NCBI RefSeq assembly: GCF_007993045.1
Contig: NZ_VOOR01000036.1
Location: 1-52,335 of the forward strand
DNA length: 52,335 nucleotides
From: Phaeodactylibacter luteus
Lineage (GTDB): Bacteria > Bacteroidota > Bacteroidia > Chitinophagales > Saprospiraceae
Reading direction: 5' to 3'
In this document: piece by piece, positions 25,332 to 33,937 of the stretch
How the letters are laid out: each line of letters starts with the position of its first letter
Position numbering within the stretch: the stretch's first letter is position 1
Notes under the pieces: model-generated
The model's database searches: none
Told to the model about the DNA's origin: nothing
The model's input: the letters and a program-made list of their open reading frames with translations, nothing else
Position numbers and translations under genes: made by a program

Positions 25332-26693
25332 ATGATGAAGTGGACTAAAATGTGGGGTTGGGCAAGCGTTTTGTTGTGGTGTGCCACTGTGCAGGCACAG
25401 CAGGGCGCGCCATTTGTACGGGTAGCGCTCAGCCTTGGCAGTTGTGTGGAGCAGCCGGTACTGATGCGTTTTGATGGCAGCCAGTTTTTTCCGGTGGCTG
25501 AGCCCGAGCCGAAAGGGGAAGGGCAGTACGAGATCCGTTTGCCGAAAGGCGAGGCGGCTTTCTACTACATTGGGGCCAACAGCCAGAATATGCTCCCGGT
25601 CTTATTGGGCAGTGAGGAAGAGGTGCGCATCAGCGGCAATTGCCAAGCACTGCGCAATGCCAGGATCGAAGGCTCCCCCCTGAATGCACGTTACCAAGAG
25701 CTGAAGCAGGAGATCACCGCTTTGCAGCAGGAAGGGTATCAGCTCTCCCGCCGCTATGGCACGAGCAAGGAAAAAGCAGATATCGAAGCAGAAATGCTCG
25801 CCAACGATGAGGCGAAGCTGGCCCTACTGGAAAAGGCCCGCTCTGAGCACCCGCTCTTTGGGCTCACCGCCGCATTCAATACCTACCTGAGCTACCCCAA
25901 CAACCGGGAAGGCTATGGGAATGAGATCGAGTATTATGCACAGGCCTACTTTAAGTATGTGGACTGGGAGGCGGCAGAGCTCCCTTACTTCCCTTGGGTG
26001 TTCGAAGGGTTCCGGACGTATACCACTACCCTGGCCAGTACCGGCATCAACGGTAAGCGGCAGATCGCTTTTCTGGAGCAGGCCCTGCAGCCTTTGGAAG
26101 CCGGGGGCGTAGTGCACAAGATGGCGCTCTCGGGCATTGTTTCTGCAGCCAAGCAGCGCAGCACGGAGGCTTTCCTGCACTTCGCAAAAGCCTATGTGGC
26201 GGCTTATCAGGAGCAAGACCCCAATGCAGCAGCGAGCATGCAGCAGGAAATAGAACAGGCGATGGCCTTAATGGAAGGGAGCGAAGCCCCGGATTTTAGC
26301 CAACAGACCCCGGAAGGGGAGCTCCTCAGCCTGAGCAGCCTCAGGGGCAAAATCGTCCTCATTGATTTTTGGGCAAGCTGGTGCGGCCCCTGCCGTAAAG
26401 AGAACCCCAATGTGGTGAAGCTGTACGATAAGTACAAAAGCCAAGGCTTTGAAATCTTGGGCGTCAGCCTCGACCGGAAAAAAGAAAACTGGCTCAAAGC
26501 CATCGAGGCCGACGGGCTGTCCTGGCCGCAGGTGAGCGACCTCAAAGGCTGGCAGAATGAGGTGGCCGCACAGTACGGTGTGCGCTCTATCCCTTATACC
26601 GTATTGGTGGACCGGGACGGGACCATACTGGCCCGAAAGCTCCGGGGGCCCGCTTTGGAAGCCAAGCTGGCAGCGCTCTTTGGCGGGGAGTGA
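25332..26693 (+). CDS. TlpA-family thiol-disulfide oxidoreductase with DUF4369-like N-terminus
   Basis: 453 aa from the ATG at 25332 (or the adjacent ATG at 25335). A signal peptide ends at VQAQQ (about residue 24). The N-terminal half resembles the DUF4369 region found before many Bacteroidota thioredoxins, with a helical middle part. The C-terminal thioredoxin domain has WCGPC (C351, C354) and the cis-Pro loop RSIPYTVLVD. It should act in the periplasm as a disulfide reductase. A TAnnTTTG -7 box (TATTTTTG, 25307-25314) lies just upstream, leaving a short leader. Confidence 0.88.
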   Translation: MMKWTKMWGWASVLLWCATVQAQQGAPFVRVALSLGSCVEQPVLMRFDGSQFFPVAEPEPKGEGQYEIRLPKGEAAFYYIGANSQNMLPVLLGSEEEVRISGNCQALRNARIEGSPLNARYQELKQEITALQQEGYQLSRRYGTSKEKADIEAEMLANDEAKLALLEKARSEHPLFGLTAAFNTYLSYPNNREGYGNEIEYYAQAYFKYVDWEAAELPYFPWVFEGFRTYTTTLASTGINGKRQIAFLEQALQPLEAGGVVHKMALSGIVSAAKQRSTEAFLHFAKAYVAAYQEQDPNAAASMQQEIEQAMALMEGSEAPDFSQQTPEGELLSLSSLRGKIVLIDFWASWCGPCRKENPNVVKLYDKYKSQGFEILGVSLDRKKENWLKAIEADGLSWPQVSDLKGWQNEVAAQYGVRSIPYTVLVDRDGTILARKLRGPALEAKLAALFGGE

Positions 26694-26732
26694 GCACATC
26701 ACATCCTACCTTTGGCAATGGGTGCTGTAGGT

Positions 26733-27017
26733 TGGCGCAAGCCAGGTTATCGCTTTTGGGGGCTCCCCCTGCCTAGCGGCATGGGGCGCTATGCTACGGG
26801 GCTCGCTATCCGCTCGGCCCTACCGGGCTTAGAGCTTTTTGGGATTTTGCTTTTGGAGCGAACGTAGCCAAATTTTGCCCTGATCGAGGCGTTCTGAGGG
26901 AACATAGCCTTAGCTACGTGACCGAAGAACAACGAAGAGCAGGACAAAATTTGGCAAGAGCAGCCCAAAGTGTAAAACCCCAAAAAGCTCTTACACCCCT
27001 TCGCAGCGCTAGCCCGG
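26733..27017 (+). repeat. GC-rich dispersed repeat, copy C, interrupted by a hairpin element
   Basis: A forward copy starting at the GGCGCAAGCCAG tail, with the core CTACGGGGCTCGCTATCCGC up to GGGCTT. It is then split by the nested element 26830-26993 and resumes with CACCCCTTCGCAGCGCTAGC. The split is at the same point as in copy B. Confidence 0.8.
26830..26993 (+). mobile_element. TA-flanked hairpin (MITE-like) element nested in repeat copy C
   Basis: About 164 bp. The ends GAGCTTTTTGGGATTTT and AAAACCCCAAAAAGCTC are inverted repeats flanked by TA. The interior is close to the element at 22213-22409 in opposite orientation, but the tip is a shorter TTCTGAGGGAACA loop. Differences in the terminal arms are matched by complementary differences on the other side. 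Confidence 0.75.
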
Positions 27018-27099
27018 CCCCGTCAAGCAGCGGAGAAAGCCTAGGTGCCTGCTACAGTTTGGGGTATGCCGATGTAGGATCAGGGGGGGCAAGGGGCTA

Positions 27100-28650
27100 T
27101 CAGGCTCCCCTCCTTTGCTGCAGCCTGCGGTGCACGAATGCAGACCACTCGGCAAAGCGTTTGCCTTTCATCACGCGGGGGAACTTATTTTGCCCGCCGA
27201 GTTTGCCCTTAGCGGCCTGCCAGTCGTAGAAGAGCTGAATGGGCAGGATTTCCACTTTAATGCCGAGGAGGCTGTTGCGCTCGGTCTGATAATCGTCATT
27301 GACGCGCTTGAGGGCTTCGTCCAACAGGCGAGCGACTTCGGCAGGGCTGACTTCCCGTTCCGTGCCGATATACCAATGGTGTACAAACCGGTTGCCTTCC
27401 TGTACCGGCGCCACCGTAAATTCCCGTATGCTCAGGTCCATAGCCTCCTCCACAGCTTGTATGCCCTGATTCATATTGTCTACCGACAAGTGTTCTCCAC
27501 AAATGCTCAAGAAGTGCTTGGTGCGCCCGCTGATGATGATCTCCGGGTTGCCCGCTTCTGGGAAGCGCACGGTATCCCCGATGAGGTAGCGCCAAGCGCC
27601 GGCGCAGGTAGTGAGCAGGAGGGCGTAGTCTACCCCCGGCTGCACTTCCGCTATCGTCAGGGTGTTGGGGGAGCCGATCAGCTGCCCGTCTTCATCGAAA
27701 TTGGTGCTGTTGAAGGGGATGAACTCAAAAAAGATGCCGTTGTGGAGCAGCAGCCGCATGGCGTTGGTCTCCGGCCGTTGCTGATAGGCGATAAAGCCCT
27801 CGCTGGCCAGGTAAGAATCCATGTAGATGAGCGGGCGGTCGAGCAGGCGCTCGAAGCCCTTTTTCAGGGGCTCGAAGGCAATGCCACCGTGTACGCAGAC
27901 TTCGAGGTTGGGCCAGATATCGTGAATGGTGTTCAGTTGGTGGTCTTCGATGATGCGCTCCATCATCAGCTGCAGCCAGGAAGGGATGCCTACGAGGAAC
28001 CCGATGTCCCATTCCGGCGCGTGGCGGGAGATCTCCGCGATTTTTTCTTCCCAGCTTTTGATACGGGCAATCTTTCCGCCCGGCTTGTAATAAGGCCGTA
28101 GCCAAAACGGCGGCTGACTGGCGTTGATCCCGCTGAGGTCGCCCCGGAAGTAACCGCCCTGATTGTCCAGGTCGCTGCTGCCGCCCAGCATCAGCATGGC
28201 TTTGGTGAAGAGGTCGGGGTCTACGTCGAAGTTGGTCAGGGCGAAGAACATCCGCAGGCCAGCGTGCTTCATGGACCGCCGCATATCGTCCGTGACCGGA
28301 ATGTGCTTGCTCGGTGCCCCTGAGGTGCCCGAGCTCAGCGCAAAGTGGGTCACCTTGCCTGGCCAGCTGACATCTTCCACCTCCCGCAGTGCCATGTGCC
28401 ACCACTGCTCGTACATGGTGTCGTAGTCGAAGATGGGCACTTTCTCCCGGAAGGCCGGTATGCAGTGCTCGTCCTGTAGGATTTCCCTGAAGCCGTAATA
28501 TTGGCCAAAGGCGGTATGCTGTGCCTGTTTCAGCAACCGGCGCAGTGTGCGTTGCTGCAATTGGATAGGCGCCGCACGGCGCCGCTTTTGCAATTGTTCC
28601 CCCACAGTGAGGCTGCGCTTGATGAGTTTTCCGAAAAAGGCCATAGGCAT
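27100..28650 (-). CDS. GH3 auxin-responsive promoter family protein (acyl-adenylate/amide synthetase type)
   Basis: 516 aa from the ATG at 28650 (28644 is also possible). The ATP-binding signature SSGTSGAPSKHIPVTDD (about 101-117) and GEH motif (SICGEHLSVDNM) place it in the GH3 family of firefly-luciferase-like adenylating enzymes, known from plants (hormone-amino acid conjugation) and widespread in Bacteroidota. The bacterial substrate is unknown; a carboxylic acid is presumably activated with ATP and joined to an amine or thiol. It is cytosolic and appears monocistronic. Confidence 0.88.
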   Translation of the reverse strand: MPMAFFGKLIKRSLTVGEQLQKRRRAAPIQLQQRTLRRLLKQAQHTAFGQYYGFREILQDEHCIPAFREKVPIFDYDTMYEQWWHMALREVEDVSWPGKVTHFALSSGTSGAPSKHIPVTDDMRRSMKHAGLRMFFALTNFDVDPDLFTKAMLMLGGSSDLDNQGGYFRGDLSGINASQPPFWLRPYYKPGGKIARIKSWEEKIAEISRHAPEWDIGFLVGIPSWLQLMMERIIEDHQLNTIHDIWPNLEVCVHGGIAFEPLKKGFERLLDRPLIYMDSYLASEGFIAYQQRPETNAMRLLLHNGIFFEFIPFNSTNFDEDGQLIGSPNTLTIAEVQPGVDYALLLTTCAGAWRYLIGDTVRFPEAGNPEIIISGRTKHFLSICGEHLSVDNMNQGIQAVEEAMDLSIREFTVAPVQEGNRFVHHWYIGTEREVSPAEVARLLDEALKRVNDDYQTERNSLLGIKVEILPIQLFYDWQAAKGKLGGQNKFPRVMKGKRFAEWSAFVHRRLQQRRGA

Positions 28651-28716
28651 TTCAGTTTTGGGGCTGTAAACTACGAAAATCTGTGGTGTTGTGCATGGCC
28701 CCCGGGCGTGAAGCAA

Positions 28717-28864
28717 AAATCATGCGCATTACGAAGTGGTATGCATAGCGTGATGTTCTCCAAAAAATTAGCGAAAACGATTATGCGTGAACAATAGCGT
28801 TGATTATGCGTGAACCAAATTGCCGCAGGTGTTTAAGCGCGTGTTGGGGCTCTAGCCTGGCATT
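28717..28864. other. Upstream region of the GH3-family gene
   Basis: No gene. It includes a solitary end of the hairpin-element family (TTAAGCGCGTGTTGGGG, about 28830-28847) next to repeat copy D; the matching opposite end is not seen. Confidence 0.45.
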
Positions 28865-29010
28865 GGCCTAGCGCTGCGAAGGGGCGGCAGGCCCGACAGG
28901 CCCGAGCGGGCAGCGAGCCCCGTAGCATAGCGGCACCTGCCACCGGGCAGGGGCAGGCCCCCTCATATTGTGCAGGGGCAGGCCAAAAAACGATAAGCTG
29001 TTTTGCGCCC
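28865..29010 (-). repeat. GC-rich dispersed repeat, copy D
   Basis: A reverse copy: CCTAGCGCTGCGAAGGGGCG, GCCCGAGCGGGCAGCGAGCC, CGTAGCATAGCGGCACCTGC, then the tail GGCCAAAAAACGATAAGCTG...TTTTGCGCCC. It has no insertion at the site occupied in copies B and C. Confidence 0.8.
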
Positions 29011-29109
29011 TTCAGTCCTCAGGGCATGCCACACAGGGGAATTGAGCGCCAGCCACAGCACCAAGCCTGGGAAACTAGGTAACGGCCTATCTTGCCCCAA
29101 GCCGGCCAT

Positions 29110-29523
29110 TTACCCATAAACGGTAGCCACCAACTTCCGGCTGCCCCCCTGATTGCGGAATTCACAAAGGTAAATCCCCTGCCAGGTGCCCAAGTTGAGC
29201 CGCCCCTTCGTGATCGGAATGGTCACGGAGGAGCCGATCATCGCCGCTTTGATGTGAGCAGGCATATCATCGGGGCCCTCAACGGTGTGGGTGAGGAAGG
29301 GGAGGTTTTCCGGTACTACATGGTTGAAAATGCTTTCAAAATCAGTGCGCACATCCGGGTCGGCATTCTCATTGACGGTGAGGGCAGCGGAGGTATGCTT
29401 GATGAACAGGTGGAGCATGCCCCGGTCCGGCAGGCTGCTGCCCAGCCTGCGGCTGATTTCATCTGTGATGATGTGGTAGCCCCTTGGCAGGGGGGGCAGG
29501 CTGAACTCGTACTGCTGTACCAT
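29110..29523 (-). CDS. yjbQ: YjbQ family protein (UPF0047)
   Basis: 137 aa from the ATG at 29523. The family signature is clear: LFIKHTSAALTVNENADPDV in the first half, then a GPDDMPAHIKAA stretch and LGTWQGIYLCEFR near the end, with conserved His and Glu. E. coli YjbQ has weak thiamine-phosphate-synthase-like activity; the physiological role is unsettled. It starts about 35 bp after the DUF6089-type gene on the same strand and probably shares its transcript. Confidence 0.92.
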   Translation of the reverse strand: MVQQYEFSLPPLPRGYHIITDEISRRLGSSLPDRGMLHLFIKHTSAALTVNENADPDVRTDFESIFNHVVPENLPFLTHTVEGPDDMPAHIKAAMIGSSVTIPITKGRLNLGTWQGIYLCEFRNQGGSRKLVATVYG

Positions 29524-29557
29524 ATCACGCAATATTTAGGAAGGGGCAGAAAAGCGG

Positions 29558-30364
29558 TTAACGGCGGCCATATTCCGGGCAACGGATATCGCCAAAGTAA
29601 TACACCAAGCTCACCCCCATGGTGATAAAAGTGTCGTTGTTGTTGCTGTTGCCCCTCTGCGTGCCTTCCCGCCCAATTTGGCTGCCTGCTGTTTCCAGCG
29701 AGCGGTCGGACAGGGCCACAGACAGCGGGCCTCGAAGCTGCTCCAGGTCGCCTTTATCTGCATACACGGTGCTGACATCATCTAGGTAATCCGTGAAGAG
29801 GCTACGGGCGTTGAGCTCGAAGTTGAGGCTCCATTCATAGCTGAGGTCTACTTTGAAGCCAACCCCGTAGGCCAGCCCACCGCTCACGCTGTAGTATTCC
29901 TCTCCCCGGAACTGCCCTTCGGTGCCCAGGGGGCGCAGCTCCACCAGCTCGCCTTCGTATTCTGCTTTGGGGTTGAATCGGAACACGTTGAAGCCGGCCA
30001 GGAGGTAGGGCGTAAAGAAATGCTCTTCGTGCCCGTGCCGGTAAGGCAGGAAGTTGAACTCAAACTGAAAGGTGCCATCTACTACATTAGACTGGAAGCT
30101 CAGGTTGCGGGCTTGCTCAAAGGGGTTGGAGGAGTTGGCATCGTCGGCCGAAACTTGCAGCACATTGGCGGAAGCTTTGAAGCAAAGCCGCTCATTGAAG
30201 TTGTAGCGGGCAACGAGCCCGCCGGCCATGCCCGGGCGCGAAAAGTCGTAGTTCGTATTCAGGTCGCCCAAGTAAAAAGCGCCGCCCAGCCACCCTCCGG
30301 CTTCCCAGCCGCGCTGGGCCTGCAGGCTGCCGCCCACGGCGGCAAGGAGGAACAAAAAAAGCAT
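29558..30364 (-). CDS. DUF6089-like outer-membrane protein
   Basis: 268 aa from the ATG at 30364. A signal peptide ends at SLQAQ (about residue 16). The mature part opens with RGWEAGGWLGGAFYLGDLN and has alternating beta strands ending in the aromatic MGVSLVYYFGD, typical of a small outer-membrane beta barrel. DUF6089 proteins are frequent in Bacteroidota; a pore or scaffolding role is inferred. Upstream on the minus strand lies a TACCTTTG -7 box (30415-30422). Confidence 0.82.
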   Translation of the reverse strand: MLFLFLLAAVGGSLQAQRGWEAGGWLGGAFYLGDLNTNYDFSRPGMAGGLVARYNFNERLCFKASANVLQVSADDANSSNPFEQARNLSFQSNVVDGTFQFEFNFLPYRHGHEEHFFTPYLLAGFNVFRFNPKAEYEGELVELRPLGTEGQFRGEEYYSVSGGLAYGVGFKVDLSYEWSLNFELNARSLFTDYLDDVSTVYADKGDLEQLRGPLSVALSDRSLETAGSQIGREGTQRGNSNNNDTFITMGVSLVYYFGDIRCPEYGRR

Positions 30365-30414
30365 CGTTTGCTTCACTATCTCTCTGTTTTTCGGTTTTCT
30401 GCAAAAAGCGGCGC

Positions 30415-30449
30415 CAAAGGTAAGCCCTTTAGCGCCAGCTTTACGCAAA
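30415..30449 (-). promoter_or_regulatory. Possible promoter of the DUF6089-yjbQ pair
   Basis: Reading the minus strand, TACCTTTG (30422-30415) matches the Bacteroidota -7 box and TTTG (30449-30446) could be the -33 box; the 23-nt spacing is a little longer than the usual 19-21. Confidence 0.35.
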
Positions 30450-30494
30450 CACAACGGACAAATGCAGGGGTGTGGTATGTCTTGCTATCCAAAT

Positions 30495-31706
30495 CTATTC
30501 CACTCCCATCATCCGTTCCCATAGCCTTCCCAGCGCATCTCCAGCCCCTTTCGGCCGCTCCCGGCTCTGCTGTGCCCTCACCGTTCCATTTTCTTCCTTC
30601 AGGATAAAATGGAACACAAAGTCTTCCGGCCGCTCAAAGCTGTTGTTGAGGGAGCCAAAGCGGAGGTCGTTGTACTGCAAAGCGGTATCGCCTTTCGGCA
30701 AAACACTGTAATACCCATCTGAAAACCATTGCAATACCTCCACATCCCGTGAAGGCGGCAGGCGGTCCATCAGGTGGTGGTTCTTGGGGATAGCCGTGAA
30801 ATGCGCCACCTCAGGCCGGGCATCGAAAATAGAGTACATGCCGTGGTAATAGGCACTGTCTCCTTCCGCTACGCCCTGCCATAGCAGGTTGTTGAGGATG
30901 GTGGGCGAGGTCATGTACCGCTCATAGGCAATGCCCTGCCGCTGTAGGGAAGCCTCGAATACCTGGTCTACCCGGTACTTGTTGTAAAAGGTAAAGAGCA
31001 GGTAAATACTGCTGAGCACCAGCCCTGCCCGGTTGAGGGTATTGCGCAGCTGCTGCCTGCGCCGCCCGGCTACCCATGCCCCGAGCAGGCAGAGGAGAAA
31101 GGGCAGGGTATAGGCGGGGTCGGCCACTGAGATGTTGTTGAAGGCAACGCGATAGTCGGAGAAAGGGCGCAGCAGCTGTGTGCCATAGGTGGTGCACGCA
31201 TCGAGCAGAGGATGGGTGAAGATGGACCAGAAAAAGAGCCAGGCCCAGCTTTGCCAGCTCGGGTTGCCCGCCAGGGGCTCCCGTTTGCGCAGCCTGCGGT
31301 AAACAAAGCTCAGTAATGGGAAGGCCAGGATGGCAGCTGTGATGGCCAGGGCCACTTTGCCTACCTCCCCGGGCGGCACCGGCATCGTCAGGGAGCCCAG
31401 GCCGATCAGGGACAACAAAGATAAAGCAGCCCATCCTGCTGCTTTGCCAAAGCCTTCGCCAGCATATAGCCGGTGGATGAGCCAGCCTAGCGCTATCGGG
31501 GCGAGGGCTGCAAAGGCAAAGGAGTGGGTGATGGCCCGGTGAAAGGCCAGGGCACTGATCTCGTCCGTTGCCATATTGGCAAAGACATCCAGATCAGGGA
31601 TGGTGCCGCCTATCGCGCCCCAAAGCATGGCCCGGTTGCCAACTTTCCTGCCGAGCACGACCTCCCCAACGGCGGCCCCTAGCGTTATCTGTGTGAGTGA
31701 ATCCAT
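30495..31706 (-). CDS. YdjM/DUF457-type membrane-bound metal-dependent hydrolase
   Basis: 403 aa from the ATG at 31706, with the family opening MDSLTQITLGAAVGE. Metal-ligand motifs GTIPDLDVF (about 34-42) and FHRAITHSFAF (about 54-64), plus FTHPLLDACTTYG (about 163-175), identify the YdjM-like membrane hydrolase family. Four or five membrane segments lie in residues 60-260, and a soluble C-terminal domain of about 140 residues follows. The substrate is unknown. It is monocistronic between GldB and DUF6089 on the same strand. Confidence 0.88.
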   Translation of the reverse strand: MDSLTQITLGAAVGEVVLGRKVGNRAMLWGAIGGTIPDLDVFANMATDEISALAFHRAITHSFAFAALAPIALGWLIHRLYAGEGFGKAAGWAALSLLSLIGLGSLTMPVPPGEVGKVALAITAAILAFPLLSFVYRRLRKREPLAGNPSWQSWAWLFFWSIFTHPLLDACTTYGTQLLRPFSDYRVAFNNISVADPAYTLPFLLCLLGAWVAGRRRQQLRNTLNRAGLVLSSIYLLFTFYNKYRVDQVFEASLQRQGIAYERYMTSPTILNNLLWQGVAEGDSAYYHGMYSIFDARPEVAHFTAIPKNHHLMDRLPPSRDVEVLQWFSDGYYSVLPKGDTALQYNDLRFGSLNNSFERPEDFVFHFILKEENGTVRAQQSRERPKGAGDALGRLWERMMGVE

Positions 31707-31871
31707 GTAGGTTATGTCTGAGCATTGCCAGCTAGCAAAGCTGCGCGGAAAATGATGGTTCTGCCTTTCATCGGTAATCAAACCAGTAGCAGTAGGATGT
31801 TGTTGCGGCTCTTCCTCCGGCAGGGTGCTTTTTTGCAGCCCTGCTGCCGGCCCGTGCCGGGCTAAACGGGC

Positions 31872-32915
31872 CTACCGTTCAGGTTTGTACCGGGAGGCAT
31901 CGAGCAGGGCCTGCGCATCGGTCATGCCGAGCAGCTCCGGCAGGGTGGTTTCTGGGTGGCGCTTCATGTACGCCTTGACAATCTGCCAGCCAAGCCAGTT
32001 GGCCGTCCGGCCAGGGGCTTCCGGCGGCATGCCAGGAGAGTGGGGGCTATAGTCTACCAGCTTGCGTATGCGCTGCCAGTCGGTGTCGTAAATCAGGTCT
32101 TCCTTCAGCAGGTAGGCCCACATTTCCAGCTCATTTGCCGATAGCCATTCTGTCTGAGCGCCTGTGATCTCCAGCTTGATGCTGTCGGGGGTGTAGGGCA
32201 ATAGCTGATCGAGCACATACAGCTTGCGGCCGTTCATCAGCATCAGGTCGAGGAGGCGCTGCTCCCGGGGCGGTGCGGCCAGGCCGTTGATAAGGGCCTG
32301 TACGGTTTTGGAAACCAGGTGCTCAGGGGTGAACGTCCGGGCCAGGTAGCTGGAAAAAGCCGGGTCGTTAGGGTTGAGCTGCTGATAAGGGTAGGTGGGG
32401 CCAAGGAAGTAATCCAGGGATACCGCCAGGTCGTTTTCCCCGTAAACAAAAGCAGCGATAGCAAATTCGGAAACCAAGGTGGTGACGGTAGGCAGGGGCT
32501 CTTCGGGGAAGTAATGCTGGAAATACCGGAAGGCCTCATCGAAAGAAGCCTTGTAAGGCGAAAAATCGGCGTAGCGCAGTTGTATGGTGTCGTACAAAGC
32601 TTGCAGGGGCTCATGGCTTAGGAACCCCTTGAGGTAGGGCCCCGGCCCGTCCGGTGCGACCTGCGGCTGATCAGCCCCCAACAGCTGGTAGAGGTAGATG
32701 GGCGCCAGCTCCGGGTAAGCTGCGGTAAGCGATTCAAGTGACTTTTCCATTTGTGCGGTGTCCAATTGGAAAAGCGACTGTTCAAAGCGCCGGATTGGGG
32801 TGTCCGCTTCGATGTGGCTGATGTCCGGTACTTGCCGGGGCGCTTCAGATTGACAGGAAAACAGTGAGGACAGGAAAGCTACGGCGGCAAACAATTGCCA
32901 GTTTTTTACGATCAT
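31872..32915 (-). CDS. gldB: Gliding motility lipoprotein GldB
   Basis: 347 aa from the ATG at 32915. A lipoprotein signal ends at LFSC (C21). The C-terminal motif RTANWLGWQIVKAYMKRHPE and the overall length match GldB, a cell-envelope lipoprotein needed for Bacteroidota gliding in Flavobacterium johnsoniae. Its presence together with T9SS cargo suggests that this organism glides, or descends from gliders. It diverges from the outer-membrane barrel gene at 33071. Confidence 0.85.
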   Translation of the reverse strand: MIVKNWQLFAAVAFLSSLFSCQSEAPRQVPDISHIEADTPIRRFEQSLFQLDTAQMEKSLESLTAAYPELAPIYLYQLLGADQPQVAPDGPGPYLKGFLSHEPLQALYDTIQLRYADFSPYKASFDEAFRYFQHYFPEEPLPTVTTLVSEFAIAAFVYGENDLAVSLDYFLGPTYPYQQLNPNDPAFSSYLARTFTPEHLVSKTVQALINGLAAPPREQRLLDLMLMNGRKLYVLDQLLPYTPDSIKLEITGAQTEWLSANELEMWAYLLKEDLIYDTDWQRIRKLVDYSPHSPGMPPEAPGRTANWLGWQIVKAYMKRHPETTLPELLGMTDAQALLDASRYKPER

Positions 32916-33070
32916 AAGTTGTAGTTTTGCACCAGTTTTTTGCGTTAAGAGCTCCAAATATGTTCTAAAGGAGCAGGCCCCGCCTTAGGTGGCCCGCAAA
33001 GATGCAGCAGCAGAAAGGAAATGACAGCTTATTCAGCCTGTATTCTGGCACCATAAAAATCAGACGAAGA

Positions 33071-33811
33071 ATGAAAAAATTTGTTGTATTTGCAACCCTG
33101 ATATTTGCCGTGGCCATGGTAGGGCAGGCGCAGCAGGCCGTCCGCTTTGGTTTTCAGCTCAGCCCCACCTTCAATTGGATGTCTACTGACGACAATACCG
33201 TCAATACCAACGGCACCAATCTTGGCCTCAAACTGGGCCTCGTAGGCGAGTTTTATTTCCAAGAGAACTACGCTGTGACCACCGGGCTCGGCTTTTCCTT
33301 CAACAGCGGCGGCACCCTCCTCCACGATAGGGGCGGTAGCTATTGGGCCAATTCCGAAGTGCCGGAAAGCTGCCGCTTCGAAATGGAAAATGGGCCAGGC
33401 TCCAACCTTAAGTATTCTATTCAGTATGTAGAGATCCCCGTGGGGCTCAAGCTGCGCACCCGCGAGTTTGGCTACATCCGCTACTTCTTCGAGCCCAACC
33501 TGGGGCTGGGCTTCCGGACTCAGGCCAATGGCGATATCCGCAACTCCGAAGATCAGGATGCTTGTACCGATATCAATATCCGCAGCGATGTGGGGCTGTT
33601 CAACGTCTTTTGGGGCGTTGGCGGCGGCATTGAGTACAGCGTTTCCGAGAGCACTTCACTGGTAGCCGGCCTGGGCGCACAGTTCGGTTTTGTGGATGTG
33701 ACCAAAGACGATGACCTCGTTTTTGTGGATGGCAGTGGCTCCAACACCGCCAAAGAAGACAGCAAAGGGGTGGTGCGCGGCATCGTCCTCCGCCTTGGGG
33801 TCATGTTCTAG
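33071..33811 (+). CDS. PorT-like outer-membrane beta-barrel protein
   Basis: 246 aa from the ATG at 33071. A signal peptide ends at GQAQQ (about residue 20), followed by amphipathic strands (VRFGFQLSPTFNW, GLKLGLVGEFYF, YAVTTGLGFSF) and a terminal strand ending in Phe (GIVLRLGVMF), typical of an eight-stranded outer-membrane barrel (OMP_b-brl family). I cannot decide whether it is PorT itself or another member. It lies 126 bp upstream of nadC. Confidence 0.8.
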   Translation: MKKFVVFATLIFAVAMVGQAQQAVRFGFQLSPTFNWMSTDDNTVNTNGTNLGLKLGLVGEFYFQENYAVTTGLGFSFNSGGTLLHDRGGSYWANSEVPESCRFEMENGPGSNLKYSIQYVEIPVGLKLRTREFGYIRYFFEPNLGLGFRTQANGDIRNSEDQDACTDINIRSDVGLFNVFWGVGGGIEYSVSESTSLVAGLGAQFGFVDVTKDDDLVFVDGSGSNTAKEDSKGVVRGIVLRLGVMF

Positions 33812-33836
33812 CAATAAGCTGTATTGGGCTCTCCCC

Positions 33837-33867
33837 TTTTCCAAAGGCTGGAAAAACCTTACCTTTG
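33837..33867 (+). promoter_or_regulatory. Probable nadC promoter
   Basis: TTTT (33837-33840), 19 nt, TACCTTTG (33860-33867). The -7 box is a perfect TAnnTTTG and the -33 box misses only its last base. It predicts a start near 33874 and a leader of about 64 nt. Confidence 0.5.
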
Positions 33868-33937
33868 CGGCAATTTCAGGCCTTGCCGCAGGCACCGCCC
33901 GTGCCAAGGCTGCCGGCCAAACCAAACCGAGTTTTCT

